Origin: Natronosalvus sp042663485
GTDB lineage: Archaea; Halobacteriota; Halobacteria; Halobacteriales; Natrialbaceae
Direction: 5' to 3' (one strand)
Length of the DNA: 64,000 nucleotides
Assembly (NCBI GenBank): GCA_042663485.1
Contig: JBHTAF010000003.1
Shown: positions 7,517 through 15,751 of the stretch, piece after piece
Numbering within the stretch: position 1 is the first letter of the stretch
Layout of the letters: each line of letters begins with the position of its first letter
Notes under the pieces: model-generated
Database searches by the model: none
Told to the model about the DNA's origin: nothing
Seen by the model: the letters and a program-made list of their open reading frames with translations, nothing else
Position numbers and translations under genes: made by a program

Positions 7517-7969
7517 TTATCGTTCGCCTCCGCCCGAAACGTCTTCTGCCTGGCGTACCGTCAACACCGGCGCGTCGGAGAGCCGAACCACCTTCTCGGC
7601 CACACTCCCGATCAGGTAGCGGTCCAGCCCGGTCCGGCCGTGCGTCCCCATCACGATCATATCGATCCCCTGACTCTCGGCGTACTCGAGAATCTTCGTG
7701 TGGGGGCTGCCGCGCTCGAGCGTGGTGATAACCGGCTCGACGCCGGCCCGGGCGGCCTCGCCGGAGACGTCCTCGAGGACCGAGTCGCCGACGGTCTCGA
7801 ACTGCTCGACGATGGGGCCGGTTTCGACGTCACCCGCGAAGACGGCCTTGTCGATTACGTAGAGAACGTGTAACGCAGCATCGTACTGGTTCGCGAGGTC
7901 GATGGCGTGCTCGAGGGCGCGACCCGTCGTCTCGCTGCCGTCGGTGGGGAGGAGGATTCGCTCGTACAT
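7517..7969 (-). CDS. Universal stress protein, UspA family
   Basis: Single Usp domain of 150 residues. N-terminal ILLPTDGSETT contributes the nucleotide Asp, and the C-terminal ATP-binding signature is GTHGRTGLDRYLIGSVAEKVV, with the G-2x-G-9x-G-S spacing intact. It is thus likely an ATP-binding Usp. A second UspA is at 42651-43085. Confidence 0.94.
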   Translation of the reverse strand: MYERILLPTDGSETTGRALEHAIDLANQYDAALHVLYVIDKAVFAGDVETGPIVEQFETVGDSVLEDVSGEAARAGVEPVITTLERGSPHTKILEYAESQGIDMIVMGTHGRTGLDRYLIGSVAEKVVRLSDAPVLTVRQAEDVSGGGER

Positions 7970-8034
7970 CGCTGTGAGTCGTGTGTTCGATGCCCACGGT
8001 CAAATAGTATGTGTCGGCGTTTGCCGCAATCGCC

Positions 8035-8862
8035 TCAGGGGTCGCCGTGTGAGACTCCCTCGCGCTGGTCGGCCTGGAGACGTCGCACCGCGGCCCGTGC
8101 GTTGCCCGCCTCGTAGCCGAAGATGACGTCGTTGCCGTAGTGTCCGGCCACCTCGGCCGCCCGACACAAGTTCTCGAGGTCGATGTTCACCGCGTAGAGT
8201 TCGATACTGAACGGCGTCTCGAGCGCACTCTCGAACCCTTTGGCGATCGTCTCGAGCCAGTAGGTCGTCGTGTAACCCATGTCGTAGAGGGGGACGACGA
8301 ACTCGTCGACGTGGGGCTCGAGGGCTGCGAGGTCGAGGCCGGCGCGTTCGTAGAGGTGACCCGGGTAGGGATCGGGGTACAGCGTCAGGTAGACTCGACC
8401 GGGGATGCGGTCGGCAGCGGCCTCGACGAACTCGGTGATGACGTTCGCGCGCCACGCGAAGCGATCGTCGAACTCGCTCTCGGCGAAGCGTCGTTCGCAC
8501 ACCTCGCATCGACAGTACTCCGCACGAGGGAAGCCGACGTCGTCGAGTCGAACGTCCCCGTTCGCGGCGACGCAGTCGTCGATGATCTCGAGGAGCCCTT
8601 CCCGATACTCGATTCGCGAGGGACAGATGTAGGCCCAGTCGAAGTAGGGCCGCTCTCGCGTGGCCGGACGGCCCTCGTCGTCGACAGGGACGAGCGAGGG
8701 GTCGGCGTCGGCCGCCGCGTTGTCGCCGAAACAGGAGACCATGTTCACTGCGCCGGGGAGCGGTTCGGCGGACCGGCCGGTCACGTCCTTGACTTCGTAG
8801 AACGCCCGGCCGAAGTCGTCCCACGCGACTTCGTCGGGGTTTCGCGTCACGACGCCGTACAT
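8035..8862 (-). CDS. Conserved TIM-barrel-like protein with a Cys cluster, function unknown
   Basis: 275 residues. The order of motifs suggests a glycosidase-like (beta/alpha)8 barrel: an opening FGRAFYEVKD, PYFDWAYICPSRIEYRE, LDDVGFPRAEYCRCEVCERRF, RVYLTLYPDPYPGH, DEFVVPLYDMGYTTTYW, FSIELYAVNIDLENL and a terminal VIFGYEAGN, each like a barrel strand with an acidic or aromatic residue at its C-end. The CxCxxC cluster inside the second third could hold a metal. I do not know a characterised homologue. Upstream is a 35-residue membrane peptide gene on the same strand. Confidence 0.72.
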   Translation of the reverse strand: MYGVVTRNPDEVAWDDFGRAFYEVKDVTGRSAEPLPGAVNMVSCFGDNAAADADPSLVPVDDEGRPATRERPYFDWAYICPSRIEYREGLLEIIDDCVAANGDVRLDDVGFPRAEYCRCEVCERRFAESEFDDRFAWRANVITEFVEAAADRIPGRVYLTLYPDPYPGHLYERAGLDLAALEPHVDEFVVPLYDMGYTTTYWLETIAKGFESALETPFSIELYAVNIDLENLCRAAEVAGHYGNDVIFGYEAGNARAAVRRLQADQREGVSHGDP

Positions 8863-8916
8863 GGGCGGCGATAGGACGTCGAGACGGTAAGCGGTTCTGA
8901 TTTGCTCGGTTCCTCT

Positions 8917-9024
8917 CTACTCGGTCGGTTCGTACTCGACGTCGACCTCGGACGTGCTGAAGACGACTTTCCAGAGAACGACGACGGCGACCAGGACGAA
9001 CATGAATTTGATCGTACGTGACAT
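8917..9024 (-). CDS. 35-residue single-span membrane peptide
   Basis: Reading the minus strand from the ATG at 9024 gives a 35-residue protein: a positive start MSRTIKF, one hydrophobic helix MFVLVAVVVLWKVVFS, and a short acidic tail ending EYEPTE before TAG. Its frame is open between good start and stop codons, and the layout (Arg/Lys inside, acidic outside) is that of a real small membrane protein. Function unknown. Confidence 0.6.
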   Translation of the reverse strand: MSRTIKFMFVLVAVVVLWKVVFSTSEVDVEYEPTE

Positions 9025-9103
9025 GTACGCGTAGAGAGTCAATCCCCTAACACTTAGAGATTCTGGATAGTCTCGGAAATAGAACGAGAAATCGGTTCGC
9101 CAG

Positions 9104-9604
9104 CTAGCGCGAGTCGATCAGGTCGGCGATTTCGTCGCGAACGATCGTTTCGCAGTACGAACAACGAACGCCGTCCTCGAGGACGTCGAAGCGGGAGGTA
9201 ACGGGTTCGTTCTCGGTCGTGATGCAGGTCGCGTTCGGGCAGGTGAGCACGCCCTCGACCTCCTCGGGTCGTTCGACGCGATGTTTGCTGGCAACCTCGT
9301 ACTCGCGGACGATGTTGATCGTCGCGTCGGGGGCGATCAGCGAGAGCACGTCGACTTCCTCCTGGCTCAGCTCGCGGCCCTCGACTTTCACGATGTCCTT
9401 GCGGGCGAGTCGGTCGGAGGGGACGTTGATCCCGACAGAGACCTCCTCGTCCTGGCTGCCGTCGATGCCGAGGATCGCGAGGACGTTCAGCGCCTGGCCG
9501 GCCCGAACGTGGTCGATCACGGTACCGTTTCTGATCTTGCTGACGCGGAGTTCGTGGTCGTCGTCCTGATCGTGGCCGTGGTCGTGGTCGTGACCGTCAC
9601 TCAT
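9104..9604 (-). CDS. pyrI: Aspartate carbamoyltransferase regulatory subunit
   Basis: 166 residues. It has the allosteric domain (LRVSKIRNGTVIDHV, the start of the nucleotide-binding domain, with VGINVPSDRLARKDIVKVE) and the C-terminal zinc domain with four cysteines in CPNATC and CSYC. An unusual His/Asp-rich start (DGHDHDHGHDQDDD) precedes the domain and could bind metal. It overlaps pyrB by 4 bases, so the holoenzyme subunits are translated together. Confidence 0.96.
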   Translation of the reverse strand: MSDGHDHDHGHDQDDDHELRVSKIRNGTVIDHVRAGQALNVLAILGIDGSQDEEVSVGINVPSDRLARKDIVKVEGRELSQEEVDVLSLIAPDATINIVREYEVASKHRVERPEEVEGVLTCPNATCITTENEPVTSRFDVLEDGVRCSYCETIVRDEIADLIDSR

Positions 9605-10518
9605 CGGGAGTCACCTCCGAGAACGCTGTCGAGCAGCGCCATCCGAACCGGCACCCCGTTGTGGGCCTGTTCGAAGTACGCCGCATGGTCGGTGTCGTCG
9701 ATCTCGGGCGCGATCTCGTCGACCCGCGGGAGCGGGTGCATCACGGTGAGGTCGTCGCTCGCGCCCTCGAGCGTCTCGAGGTCGATCTGGTACTCGCCGG
9801 CGATTCGCTGGTACTCGTTTTCGTCCGGGAACCGCTCGCGCTGGATGCGGGTCACGTAGAGCACGTCCAGGGAGGCGAGGACCTCCTCGAGGCTTTCGTG
9901 TTCGCGCACGGACGCCCCCTCCTGGTGGAGGTCGTAGACGACCTCCCGTGGCAGTTGCAGACTCTCCGGGCTAATGAAGTGCTGGTGGGCGTCGAAGTTC
10001 GACAGCGCGTAGGCCAGCGAGTGGACCGTCCGTCCGTACTTCAGGTCGCCCATGATACCGATCGAGAGGTCGTCGAGGCCGGCATTTTCCCGAATCGTGT
10101 AGAGATCGAGAAGCGTCTGTGTCGGGTGGTGGCCCGCCCCGTCACCGGCGTTGATGAGCGGGACGTCGACGAACTCGCTCGCCATCTTCGCGGAGCCCTG
10201 ACTGGGATGGCGAACGACGATAGCGTCGGCGTACCCCTCGATGACGCGGACGGTATCGGCGAGCGTCTCCCCCTTCTTGACGCTCGAGGACTCGACGGAT
10301 CCCATGTCGACGACGTCCCCGCCGAGGCGTTTCATGGCCGTCTCGAAGCTCATCTTCGTCCGGGTGCTCGGTTCGAAAAAGAGCAGGCCGAGGATCGTCC
10401 CCTCGTGTTTTCCGGCGACGGCGTCCGGATCGGCGTCGATCTCGGCGGCCCGGTTGAGGACGGCCTCGATGTCCTCCCGCGTGAGGTGTTTACTCGTGAT
10501 GAGGTGATCGTGGCGCAT
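9601..10518 (-). CDS. pyrB: Aspartate carbamoyltransferase catalytic subunit
   Basis: 305 residues, the usual length. It makes N-carbamoyl-aspartate from carbamoyl phosphate and aspartate, the committed step of pyrimidine synthesis. Active-site motifs are visible: FFEPSTRTKMSFETA (carbamoyl phosphate loop), the SSVKKGE loop, HPSQG and HPLPRVDEI. It begins at the ATG at 10518 and leads the pyrBI pair. The region ahead of it carries three 25-bp tandem repeats. Confidence 0.97.
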   Translation of the reverse strand: MRHDHLITSKHLTREDIEAVLNRAAEIDADPDAVAGKHEGTILGLLFFEPSTRTKMSFETAMKRLGGDVVDMGSVESSSVKKGETLADTVRVIEGYADAIVVRHPSQGSAKMASEFVDVPLINAGDGAGHHPTQTLLDLYTIRENAGLDDLSIGIMGDLKYGRTVHSLAYALSNFDAHQHFISPESLQLPREVVYDLHQEGASVREHESLEEVLASLDVLYVTRIQRERFPDENEYQRIAGEYQIDLETLEGASDDLTVMHPLPRVDEIAPEIDDTDHAAYFEQAHNGVPVRMALLDSVLGGDSR

Positions 10519-10552
10519 CTACTCGAGATGGCACGCGCGGGCCTCTTGAATC

Positions 10553-10627
10553 TCTCCATCCCTGTTCGCCGTTTATTTCTCCATCCCCGTTGGCCGTCGG
10601 TTTCTCCAACTCTGTTCGTCGTTTGTT
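10553..10627. repeat. Three tandem 25-bp repeats upstream of pyrB
   Basis: Units start at 10553, 10578 and 10603, with the plus-strand core TCTCCAtcccTGTTCGcCG. The period is exactly 25, with 4 to 8 changes between units. On the pyrB strand each unit reads AAcaaACGgCgAACaGgGaT followed by GGAGA, and the AAATAAAC inside the proximal unit is a plausible pyrB TATA box, 55 to 60 bases ahead of the start. Confidence 0.75.
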
Positions 10628-10690
10628 CGTTCTGCCTCTGGTCCTGGCCCCTGCTCCGCCTCGTTTGTCCCCCTCCCCGCCTTCCCGCCT

Positions 10691-11542
10691 TCAGAACGTC
10701 TTCTTCCCTTCGTCCGTGATCACGCTCTCGAGGAGGGCGACAGGGGTCGCGTCGTAGGCCGGATTCTCGATCGAGAACCCCTCCGTCGGCTCGGCCATGA
10801 CCTCGACGGGCGTCCGGTACTCGTTCTCGAAGGCGAAGCCCTCGGAGACGATCTTCGCGGCGGAGCCGAGCACCGTGACCGGCACCTCGAGCTGAGCCGC
10901 CGTCGACGCGATGGGGAAGGTCCCCACACGGTTGTAGAGGGAGTCGTCGACGATGCAGTCCATGCCGATGAGCACGCGCGTACACTCGGGCAGGTAGTGT
11001 CCGTGGGCGCTGTCGGTGATGAGGGTCACGTCGAGGTTCGGAAGCGTCGCCAGACGCCGGGCCGTTTTCCGGCCGATGTAGCGCGGCCGGGCCTCGGTGA
11101 CGTACACATCGAAGCTCATCCCGCGCTCGGTGGCCAGCTCGAGGGCCTCGATGACTGTCGAGGAGAAGTCGTGGGTCAGGATCGTCTCGCCGTCCGAAAG
11201 GTACTCGATGGCGTTCTCGGCGGCCCGGGTCTTCCCGGATTCGACGCGAGCGACGACGTCCTCGATCGCCGTTTCGGTGAACGTCTTGGCCTCCGAGACG
11301 GTGTCGGGGTCGGCGTCTTCGACCTGGTGGACGACCTCGCGAACCGCGTTCTGGAGCGAGGCGTGGGAGGGGTTGGCCCGACGGAGGGCCGTCGCGTTTC
11401 GGTCGAGGTCGCGAACGTACTCCTCGACGGTCGCGAACTCCCGCTCGAGGAGGTCCGTCAGCGCGCGCGTCGCCTTTATCGCTACCACCGAGGAACTGTG
11501 CGTCTGCATTTCCTTGATCTCCTCGGCCGTCTCGTCGATCAT
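10691..11542 (-). CDS. eIF-2B alpha / ribose-1,5-bisphosphate isomerase family protein
   Basis: 283 residues from the ATG at 11542; longer upstream reading frame lacks family similarity. The eIF-2B/MtnA/R15P-isomerase fold is shown by SSVVAIKATRAL at the N-terminus, VTEARPRYIGRKTA (148-161), GMD (193-195) and VTVLGSAAKIV. The cysteine expected in the isomerase loop is absent: the loop reads ILTHDFSSTV (121-130), closer to eukaryotic eIF-2B alpha. The aspartate of GMD is kept. It may therefore be a non-catalytic or altered member rather than the AMP-pathway isomerase. Confidence 0.85.
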   Translation of the reverse strand: MIDETAEEIKEMQTHSSSVVAIKATRALTDLLEREFATVEEYVRDLDRNATALRRANPSHASLQNAVREVVHQVEDADPDTVSEAKTFTETAIEDVVARVESGKTRAAENAIEYLSDGETILTHDFSSTVIEALELATERGMSFDVYVTEARPRYIGRKTARRLATLPNLDVTLITDSAHGHYLPECTRVLIGMDCIVDDSLYNRVGTFPIASTAAQLEVPVTVLGSAAKIVSEGFAFENEYRTPVEVMAEPTEGFSIENPAYDATPVALLESVITDEGKKTF

Positions 11543-11654
11543 ACTCGAGCAGACTGCAGTCAGCACAAAAGGTGTTCCGGGTGGTTGGTTCTGCCGTCGG
11601 TTCCGACCGAAATCGGGCGCACGGCTTTTGGCCCGCCGCGGCGTGGAAGTCGGT

Positions 11655-11990
11655 ATGACCGACACCGTCACCGTTCGCTACACCTGCCCGCACTGTGACG
11701 CCGTCGTGAGCCTCGAGCGAGCCCCCGACCTCGCGGATCGGTCCGTGACGACCGTCCGCCAGCCCGGTTGGGAGTACGCGACGCGAACCGACCCGTTCGA
11801 GGTTCGCGAGGCGGCGGACGGCATCGCCTTTCGCTGCGGCGAGGACGGGCCGGTGACCGATCGCGACGGGAACGTGATCGATGGATGTGGCCGCCCCTAC
11901 TACCTCAACTTCGTTCGATTCGAACACGGCGTCGAACTCGAGCCGGAGCCGCCCACCTACGGCGGCCCGCGGTTCGATTTCCGAACCTGA
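11655..11990 (+). CDS. Small protein with a zinc-ribbon-like N-terminus, function unknown
   Basis: 111 residues from the ATG at 11655. An opening YTCPHCDAVVSLER provides CxxC, and a later pair is split: Cys in AFRCGEDGP and Cys in IDGCGRPYYLNF, so a four-cysteine zinc site is possible. The rest is short beta strands ending in FDFRT. Divergent from the eIF-2B family gene. I do not recognise a named family. Confidence 0.72.
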   Translation: MTDTVTVRYTCPHCDAVVSLERAPDLADRSVTTVRQPGWEYATRTDPFEVREAADGIAFRCGEDGPVTDRDGNVIDGCGRPYYLNFVRFEHGVELEPEPPTYGGPRFDFRT

Positions 11991-12102
11991 GAAGGTGGCT
12001 TGCGGTTCGGCGTCCGGAACTGCGACGACAGCCTCGAGCGGGCGGTCTCGACGCCTCTCGCGGCAATCAACTTCTTAGTCTCTCGTTGCATACGTCGGGA
12101 CC

Positions 12103-12918
12103 GTGAGGGGGAAACAAGAGCGGTTCAACGGGGAACCAGGCGTGCTGTACCGCAAAGCGGTGCGGACGCCGCTTCCCACCGTCGAAGCCGAGCGCCTCTT
12201 CCACCGGAACATGCTGACCGTTGCAGACGCGCGCGAGCGAAAGGCGGACATGCTCGCCGATCCCGACGTGTCACTGCTCGACGCCTACGAGGCCGAACTC
12301 GAACGCGTCGCCGAGAGCTTCGACCGACGACTCCGTCGCGTCGCGGGGGACGACGCCGCATCGGTCGCCAGGGCGTACAACCGGGGCGACCGCGACGATC
12401 GAGTCGGGAAACTCGCCGCCTACTACTTCGAGGGACTGTGGCGGATCCAGCAACGAACAACCGTGACAGACGTGCTGTTCTCGCCGGTGATCGTTCGCTA
12501 CCCGAAGAGCTTCACGACGAACATTCGGTTCGTCGACGGCGTCGCGACGACGCGGTCGGTGTTCTACGAGTCGCCCGAACACTCGACCGATGAGCTGACG
12601 GACGACCACCTCGAGACGTACTACGCGGAGAGCCAGTTTACGCAGCAGCAGGCGGCGGACTACCTCAGGGAGACCGCGGACGTCATCCGCGAGGAGTTTC
12701 CGGACCCCGACGAAACTGACTTCGAGGACCGGAAGTACGGCGGCATCGTCTCGGCGGGTGGCCGCCGAGGATCGGTCTTTTCGGCGTTTCTCGAGCGCGT
12801 CGACCCGGATCCCGACCGATTCTCGGAACCCGTCGAGGAGCCGATGCTCGTGGACGAAGGGCCGGAATCGAAGCGAACGGAGCGGGACCTGTTTCCCCAC
12901 GATGACGTCATCTATTGA
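12103..12918 (+). CDS. Conserved protein of unknown function (271 residues)
   Basis: Starts at a GTG following CGGGACC. Mostly helical by composition, with no membrane segment, signal or cysteine. Features include long charged helices (TVADARERKADMLA, EAELERVAESFDRRLRRVA), a central FTTNIRFVDGVATTRSVFYE that looks like paired strands, and a charged C-terminal tail ESKRTERDLFPHDDVIY. Codon use is that of the neighbours. It is probably a haloarchaeal-specific cytoplasmic protein; I cannot assign a role. Confidence 0.7.
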   Translation: MRGKQERFNGEPGVLYRKAVRTPLPTVEAERLFHRNMLTVADARERKADMLADPDVSLLDAYEAELERVAESFDRRLRRVAGDDAASVARAYNRGDRDDRVGKLAAYYFEGLWRIQQRTTVTDVLFSPVIVRYPKSFTTNIRFVDGVATTRSVFYESPEHSTDELTDDHLETYYAESQFTQQQAADYLRETADVIREEFPDPDETDFEDRKYGGIVSAGGRRGSVFSAFLERVDPDPDRFSEPVEEPMLVDEGPESKRTERDLFPHDDVIY

Positions 12919-12977
12919 GGAGGGGCAGGTAGCCGGTGGTCCCGAGAGTTATGCTACTGGACTCCTTCGATAGGGTA

Positions 12978-13415
12978 ATGAATGGATCGGAGCGCACGGA
13001 GGACCGACCGCTCTGGTCTCGACACGCAAATCCGTGGAGCGTCTGGACGTTCGTCGTGGCCTATCCGACACTGATCGTGGCGCTTTACCGCCGAAACCAG
13101 CCGCTTCTGGCCGGAACGCTGCTTTTCGTGCTGGTAAACCCGCTCGTTTCACCGCCGGCAACGACGGACGACGCGTGGGCAACCCGCGTCGTACTCGGCG
13201 AACGAGTGTGGATCGAGCGGGGACTGGCGTCCTCAAGGGAGACGCACTTTGCGGCGGCGTGCGCCCCGGTATACCTATACACAATTCGAGCAGCCGTCGA
13301 ACGCCAGCCCGTGAGAACCGCGGCTGGGACGCTGTTTTCACTGCTCTTCATGCTCGCCTTTTTCCGGCGAATGGTCAGATTGTACGAGAGCGAAGCGCTG
13401 GCCGAGCGCAGTTGA
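12978..13415 (+). CDS. DUF6653-like small membrane protein
   Basis: 145 residues from the ATG at 12978; in-frame starts at 12936 and 12951 only add a poorly conserved-looking leader. It opens DRPLWSRHANPWSVWTF, typical of DUF6653 as I recall it. Three hydrophobic segments follow: VVAYPTLIVALY, LLAGTLLFVLVNPLV, and VRTAAGTLFSLLFMLAFFRRMV near the end. The His-Ala-Asn-Pro-Trp motif near the start is the recognisable element. Function unknown. Confidence 0.72.
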   Translation: MNGSERTEDRPLWSRHANPWSVWTFVVAYPTLIVALYRRNQPLLAGTLLFVLVNPLVSPPATTDDAWATRVVLGERVWIERGLASSRETHFAAACAPVYLYTIRAAVERQPVRTAAGTLFSLLFMLAFFRRMVRLYESEALAERS

Positions 13416-13505
13416 GTACGAGGCGGTCGTGAAGCCGACTGATTCCGCGAGAAAAACGAGTAGCGTTGCACAACGCTTTTCGAGCGCCAGCGGCCACCAG
13501 TAGGT

Positions 13506-14615
13506 ATGGACGAAGCCGCCGTCCGAGACCGCCTGCGAACGGTCGAGGACCCGGAATTGGGGGACGACATCGTCACGCTCGGCCTCGTGAACGACGTAAC
13601 CGTGAGCGAGGACGGCGAGGTCGCCGTCGACCTCGCCCTCGGAGCGCCGTACTCGCCGACCGAAACTGCCATTGCTGGCGCCGTCCGGGACACCCTCGCC
13701 GAGGACGGGATCGACCCAGAGCTCTCCGCGAGCATTCCCGACCGCGACGACTCGAGCGGCGACGCGGTGCTGCCGAACGTCAAGAACGTGATCGCCGTCG
13801 CCTCCGGGAAGGGCGGCGTCGGGAAGTCGACCGTCGCGGTCAATCTCGCGGCGGGACTCGCCCGGCGGGGCGCCCGCGTCGGCCTGTTCGACGCCGACGT
13901 CTACGGCCCGAACGTCCCCCGCATGGTCGACGCCGACGAGCCACCGATGGCGACCGAGGACGAGACGCTCGTTCCGCCGGAGAAGTACGGCGTGAAGCTG
14001 ATGAGTATGGCCTTCCTCGTCGGCGAGGACGACCCCGTCATCTGGCGGGGCCCGATGGTCCACAAGGTGATCACCCAACTAACCGAGGACGTCGAGTGGG
14101 GTCACCTCGACTACCTCGTGATCGACCTTCCGCCGGGGACCGGTGACACGCAGCTGACGATGCTCCAGACAATCCCGGTGACGGGGTCGGTGATCGTGAC
14201 GACTCCCCAGGACGTCGCCCTCGACGACGCCCGGAAGGGGCTCCAGATGTTCGCCCGCCACGACACTGTCGTCCTGGGCATCGCGGAGAACATGGCCACG
14301 TTCGTCTGCCCCGACTGCGGCGGCGAACACGACATCTTCGGAGCCGGCGGCGGATCGGCGTTCGCCGAGACGCACGACCTTCCCTTCCTCGGCTCGATCC
14401 CGCTCGACCCTCGCGTTCGAGAGGGGGGTGACGAGGGCCAGCCGACCGTCCTCGACGAGGAGAGCGAGACCGGCGAGGCCTTTCGCGAGTTGACCGCGTC
14501 GGTCGCGAACAACACCGGCATCGTCCACCGGCGAGCCGTCTCCGAGTCGGTCGCCGAGCGAACGCCGCCGGTCGACGCGGGCGAAGGCACGGGCGCGGGC
14601 GAGGACGAACGCTGA
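13506..14615 (+). CDS. Mrp/NBP35-type Fe-S cluster carrier ATPase
   Basis: 369 residues. An N-terminal MIP18/DUF59 domain (1-75, with VEDPELGDDIVTLGLV) is followed by a P-loop ATPase with the deviant Walker A GKGGVGKST (101-109), FDADVYGPNVPRM, DLPPGTGD and the cluster-bridging CPDC pair (Cys268, Cys271). Such proteins dimerise through the CxxC to hold a [4Fe-4S] cluster and pass it to apo-enzymes. It has an Asp/Glu-rich tail after 330. The next small gene follows 30 bases later on the same strand. Confidence 0.95.
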   Translation: MDEAAVRDRLRTVEDPELGDDIVTLGLVNDVTVSEDGEVAVDLALGAPYSPTETAIAGAVRDTLAEDGIDPELSASIPDRDDSSGDAVLPNVKNVIAVASGKGGVGKSTVAVNLAAGLARRGARVGLFDADVYGPNVPRMVDADEPPMATEDETLVPPEKYGVKLMSMAFLVGEDDPVIWRGPMVHKVITQLTEDVEWGHLDYLVIDLPPGTGDTQLTMLQTIPVTGSVIVTTPQDVALDDARKGLQMFARHDTVVLGIAENMATFVCPDCGGEHDIFGAGGGSAFAETHDLPFLGSIPLDPRVREGGDEGQPTVLDEESETGEAFRELTASVANNTGIVHRRAVSESVAERTPPVDAGEGTGAGEDER

Positions 14616-14645
14616 GCCGATCATGAGAGAGCACACTGAGAGACC

Positions 14646-14867
14646 ATGAGCGACGACGAGTTCGATCCCGATTCCGAGCGGGTCGCCCTGCTCCGAGAAA
14701 TCGCCGACGACGTGCGCGGCGACTCGAGCGAGAGCAAGCAACTGGCGAACATCCTCTACCGGACGAGCGACCTCTACGACGAGGCCGAGGACACCTCGCC
14801 CGAGGAGATCGTCCGGAACGTCAAATTCATCCTCGAGGTCACGGAACGCGGTGGCCTTGGGCGCTGA
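14646..14867 (+). CDS. Small acidic helical protein, function unknown
   Basis: 73 residues: SDDEFDPDSERVALLREIADDVRG, then two further helices ending FILEVTERGG. No cysteines or membrane segment. Placed between mrp and the uracil-DNA glycosylase gene on the same strand with short gaps, so possibly one operon. I do not recognise it. Confidence 0.65.
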   Translation: MSDDEFDPDSERVALLREIADDVRGDSSESKQLANILYRTSDLYDEAEDTSPEEIVRNVKFILEVTERGGLGR

Positions 14868-14951
14868 GATTCGGATCTGGTGCCTCGAGCGCCGAGGGCC
14901 ATACGGAGGCCGGAGCGCGTCGTTTTTGTAGCCGCCGACCCCAGGACGACC

Positions 14952-15641
14952 GTGGACGCGAATCAGCAGTCGACGGCGAACCCGTTCGGCATGGACGAGG
15001 CCTGCGAGAACTGCCCGGAACTCTGTGCGCCGCGCACGCAGGTCGTCCACGGCTACGGCGACGTGGGAGCCGACTTCCTGTTCGTCGGCGAGCGACCGAG
15101 CGCGCGGGCCGACACGGTCGGGATTCCGTTCCTCGAGGCGGGTCCCAGAGACGAAGGCGAACGCGGGACCGGTGACGACGGTGGCACGGGTGAAGGCAGG
15201 GCTAACGGCGGCCTCTACAGAATCCTCCAGCGACTCGGCCTCTGTGCGAGCACGGGCGACCCCGAGGAACCGGAACTCGCCAACGTCTACCTCACCCTGC
15301 TGACTCGCTGTCGCGACCCTGAGCGCCCGCCGACAGACGAGGAGGTCGTCACCTGCGAACCGTACCTCAACGCCGAGATTCGCATGATCAACCCCGAGAT
15401 CATCGTCCCCGTGGGCCAGCGCGCGCTCACCGAAATCGGCACCGAGTACACGACGACGGCCGCGGACAACCTCGAGATCGAGACCCACCACGCGACGACG
15501 ATCCGGGGTCGCGGTTTCGAACTCGTGCCCATGCTCGAGCCTGCGGCCCAGACCCAGGCCCAGACCCAGGCCTGGCTCGAGCACTTCGTCGACCTGATGG
15601 CGTCCGATTATCGACAGACGAAGGGACGACAGGGTCGCTGA
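14952..15641 (+). CDS. Uracil-DNA glycosylase family protein (Fe-S, family 4-like)
   Basis: 229 residues from a GTG at 14952; an in-frame GTG at 14880 gives a leader with no family likeness. It starts with the Fe-S cysteines CENCPELC (Cys18, 21, 25), then DFLFVGERPS, the GEAPG-type motif, and GLYRILQRLGL. Two further cysteines, in TRCRDPERPP and VTCEPYL, complete a possible [4Fe-4S] site. An acidic Gly-rich insert lies between. The C-terminal AAQTQAQTQAW comes from a 12-bp tandem duplication. Acts on uracil in DNA in base-excision repair. Confidence 0.85.
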   Translation: MDANQQSTANPFGMDEACENCPELCAPRTQVVHGYGDVGADFLFVGERPSARADTVGIPFLEAGPRDEGERGTGDDGGTGEGRANGGLYRILQRLGLCASTGDPEEPELANVYLTLLTRCRDPERPPTDEEVVTCEPYLNAEIRMINPEIIVPVGQRALTEIGTEYTTTAADNLEIETHHATTIRGRGFELVPMLEPAAQTQAQTQAWLEHFVDLMASDYRQTKGRQGR

Positions 15642-15720
15642 CGGGGCCGCCAGGAGGGCCGAGCCGAGATCGCAGACGCCGGGACTGATCGCCCGAATTT
15701 GGCACGCTGAGCCACACAAC

Positions 15721-15729
15721 GCTTAAATC
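15721..15729 (+). promoter_or_regulatory. TATA box for the UPF0058 gene
   Basis: GCTTAAATC lies 23 to 31 bases before the ATG at 15752. Confidence 0.5.
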
Positions 15730-15751
15730 GGAACCGTTCATAGTCGCGAGT

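Noticed and set aside
15541..15580. 12-bp tandem repeat (CAGACCCAGGCC twice)
   Set aside because: Lies inside the glycosylase coding frame as QTQAQTQA near the C-terminus; a short in-frame duplication, not a separate element.
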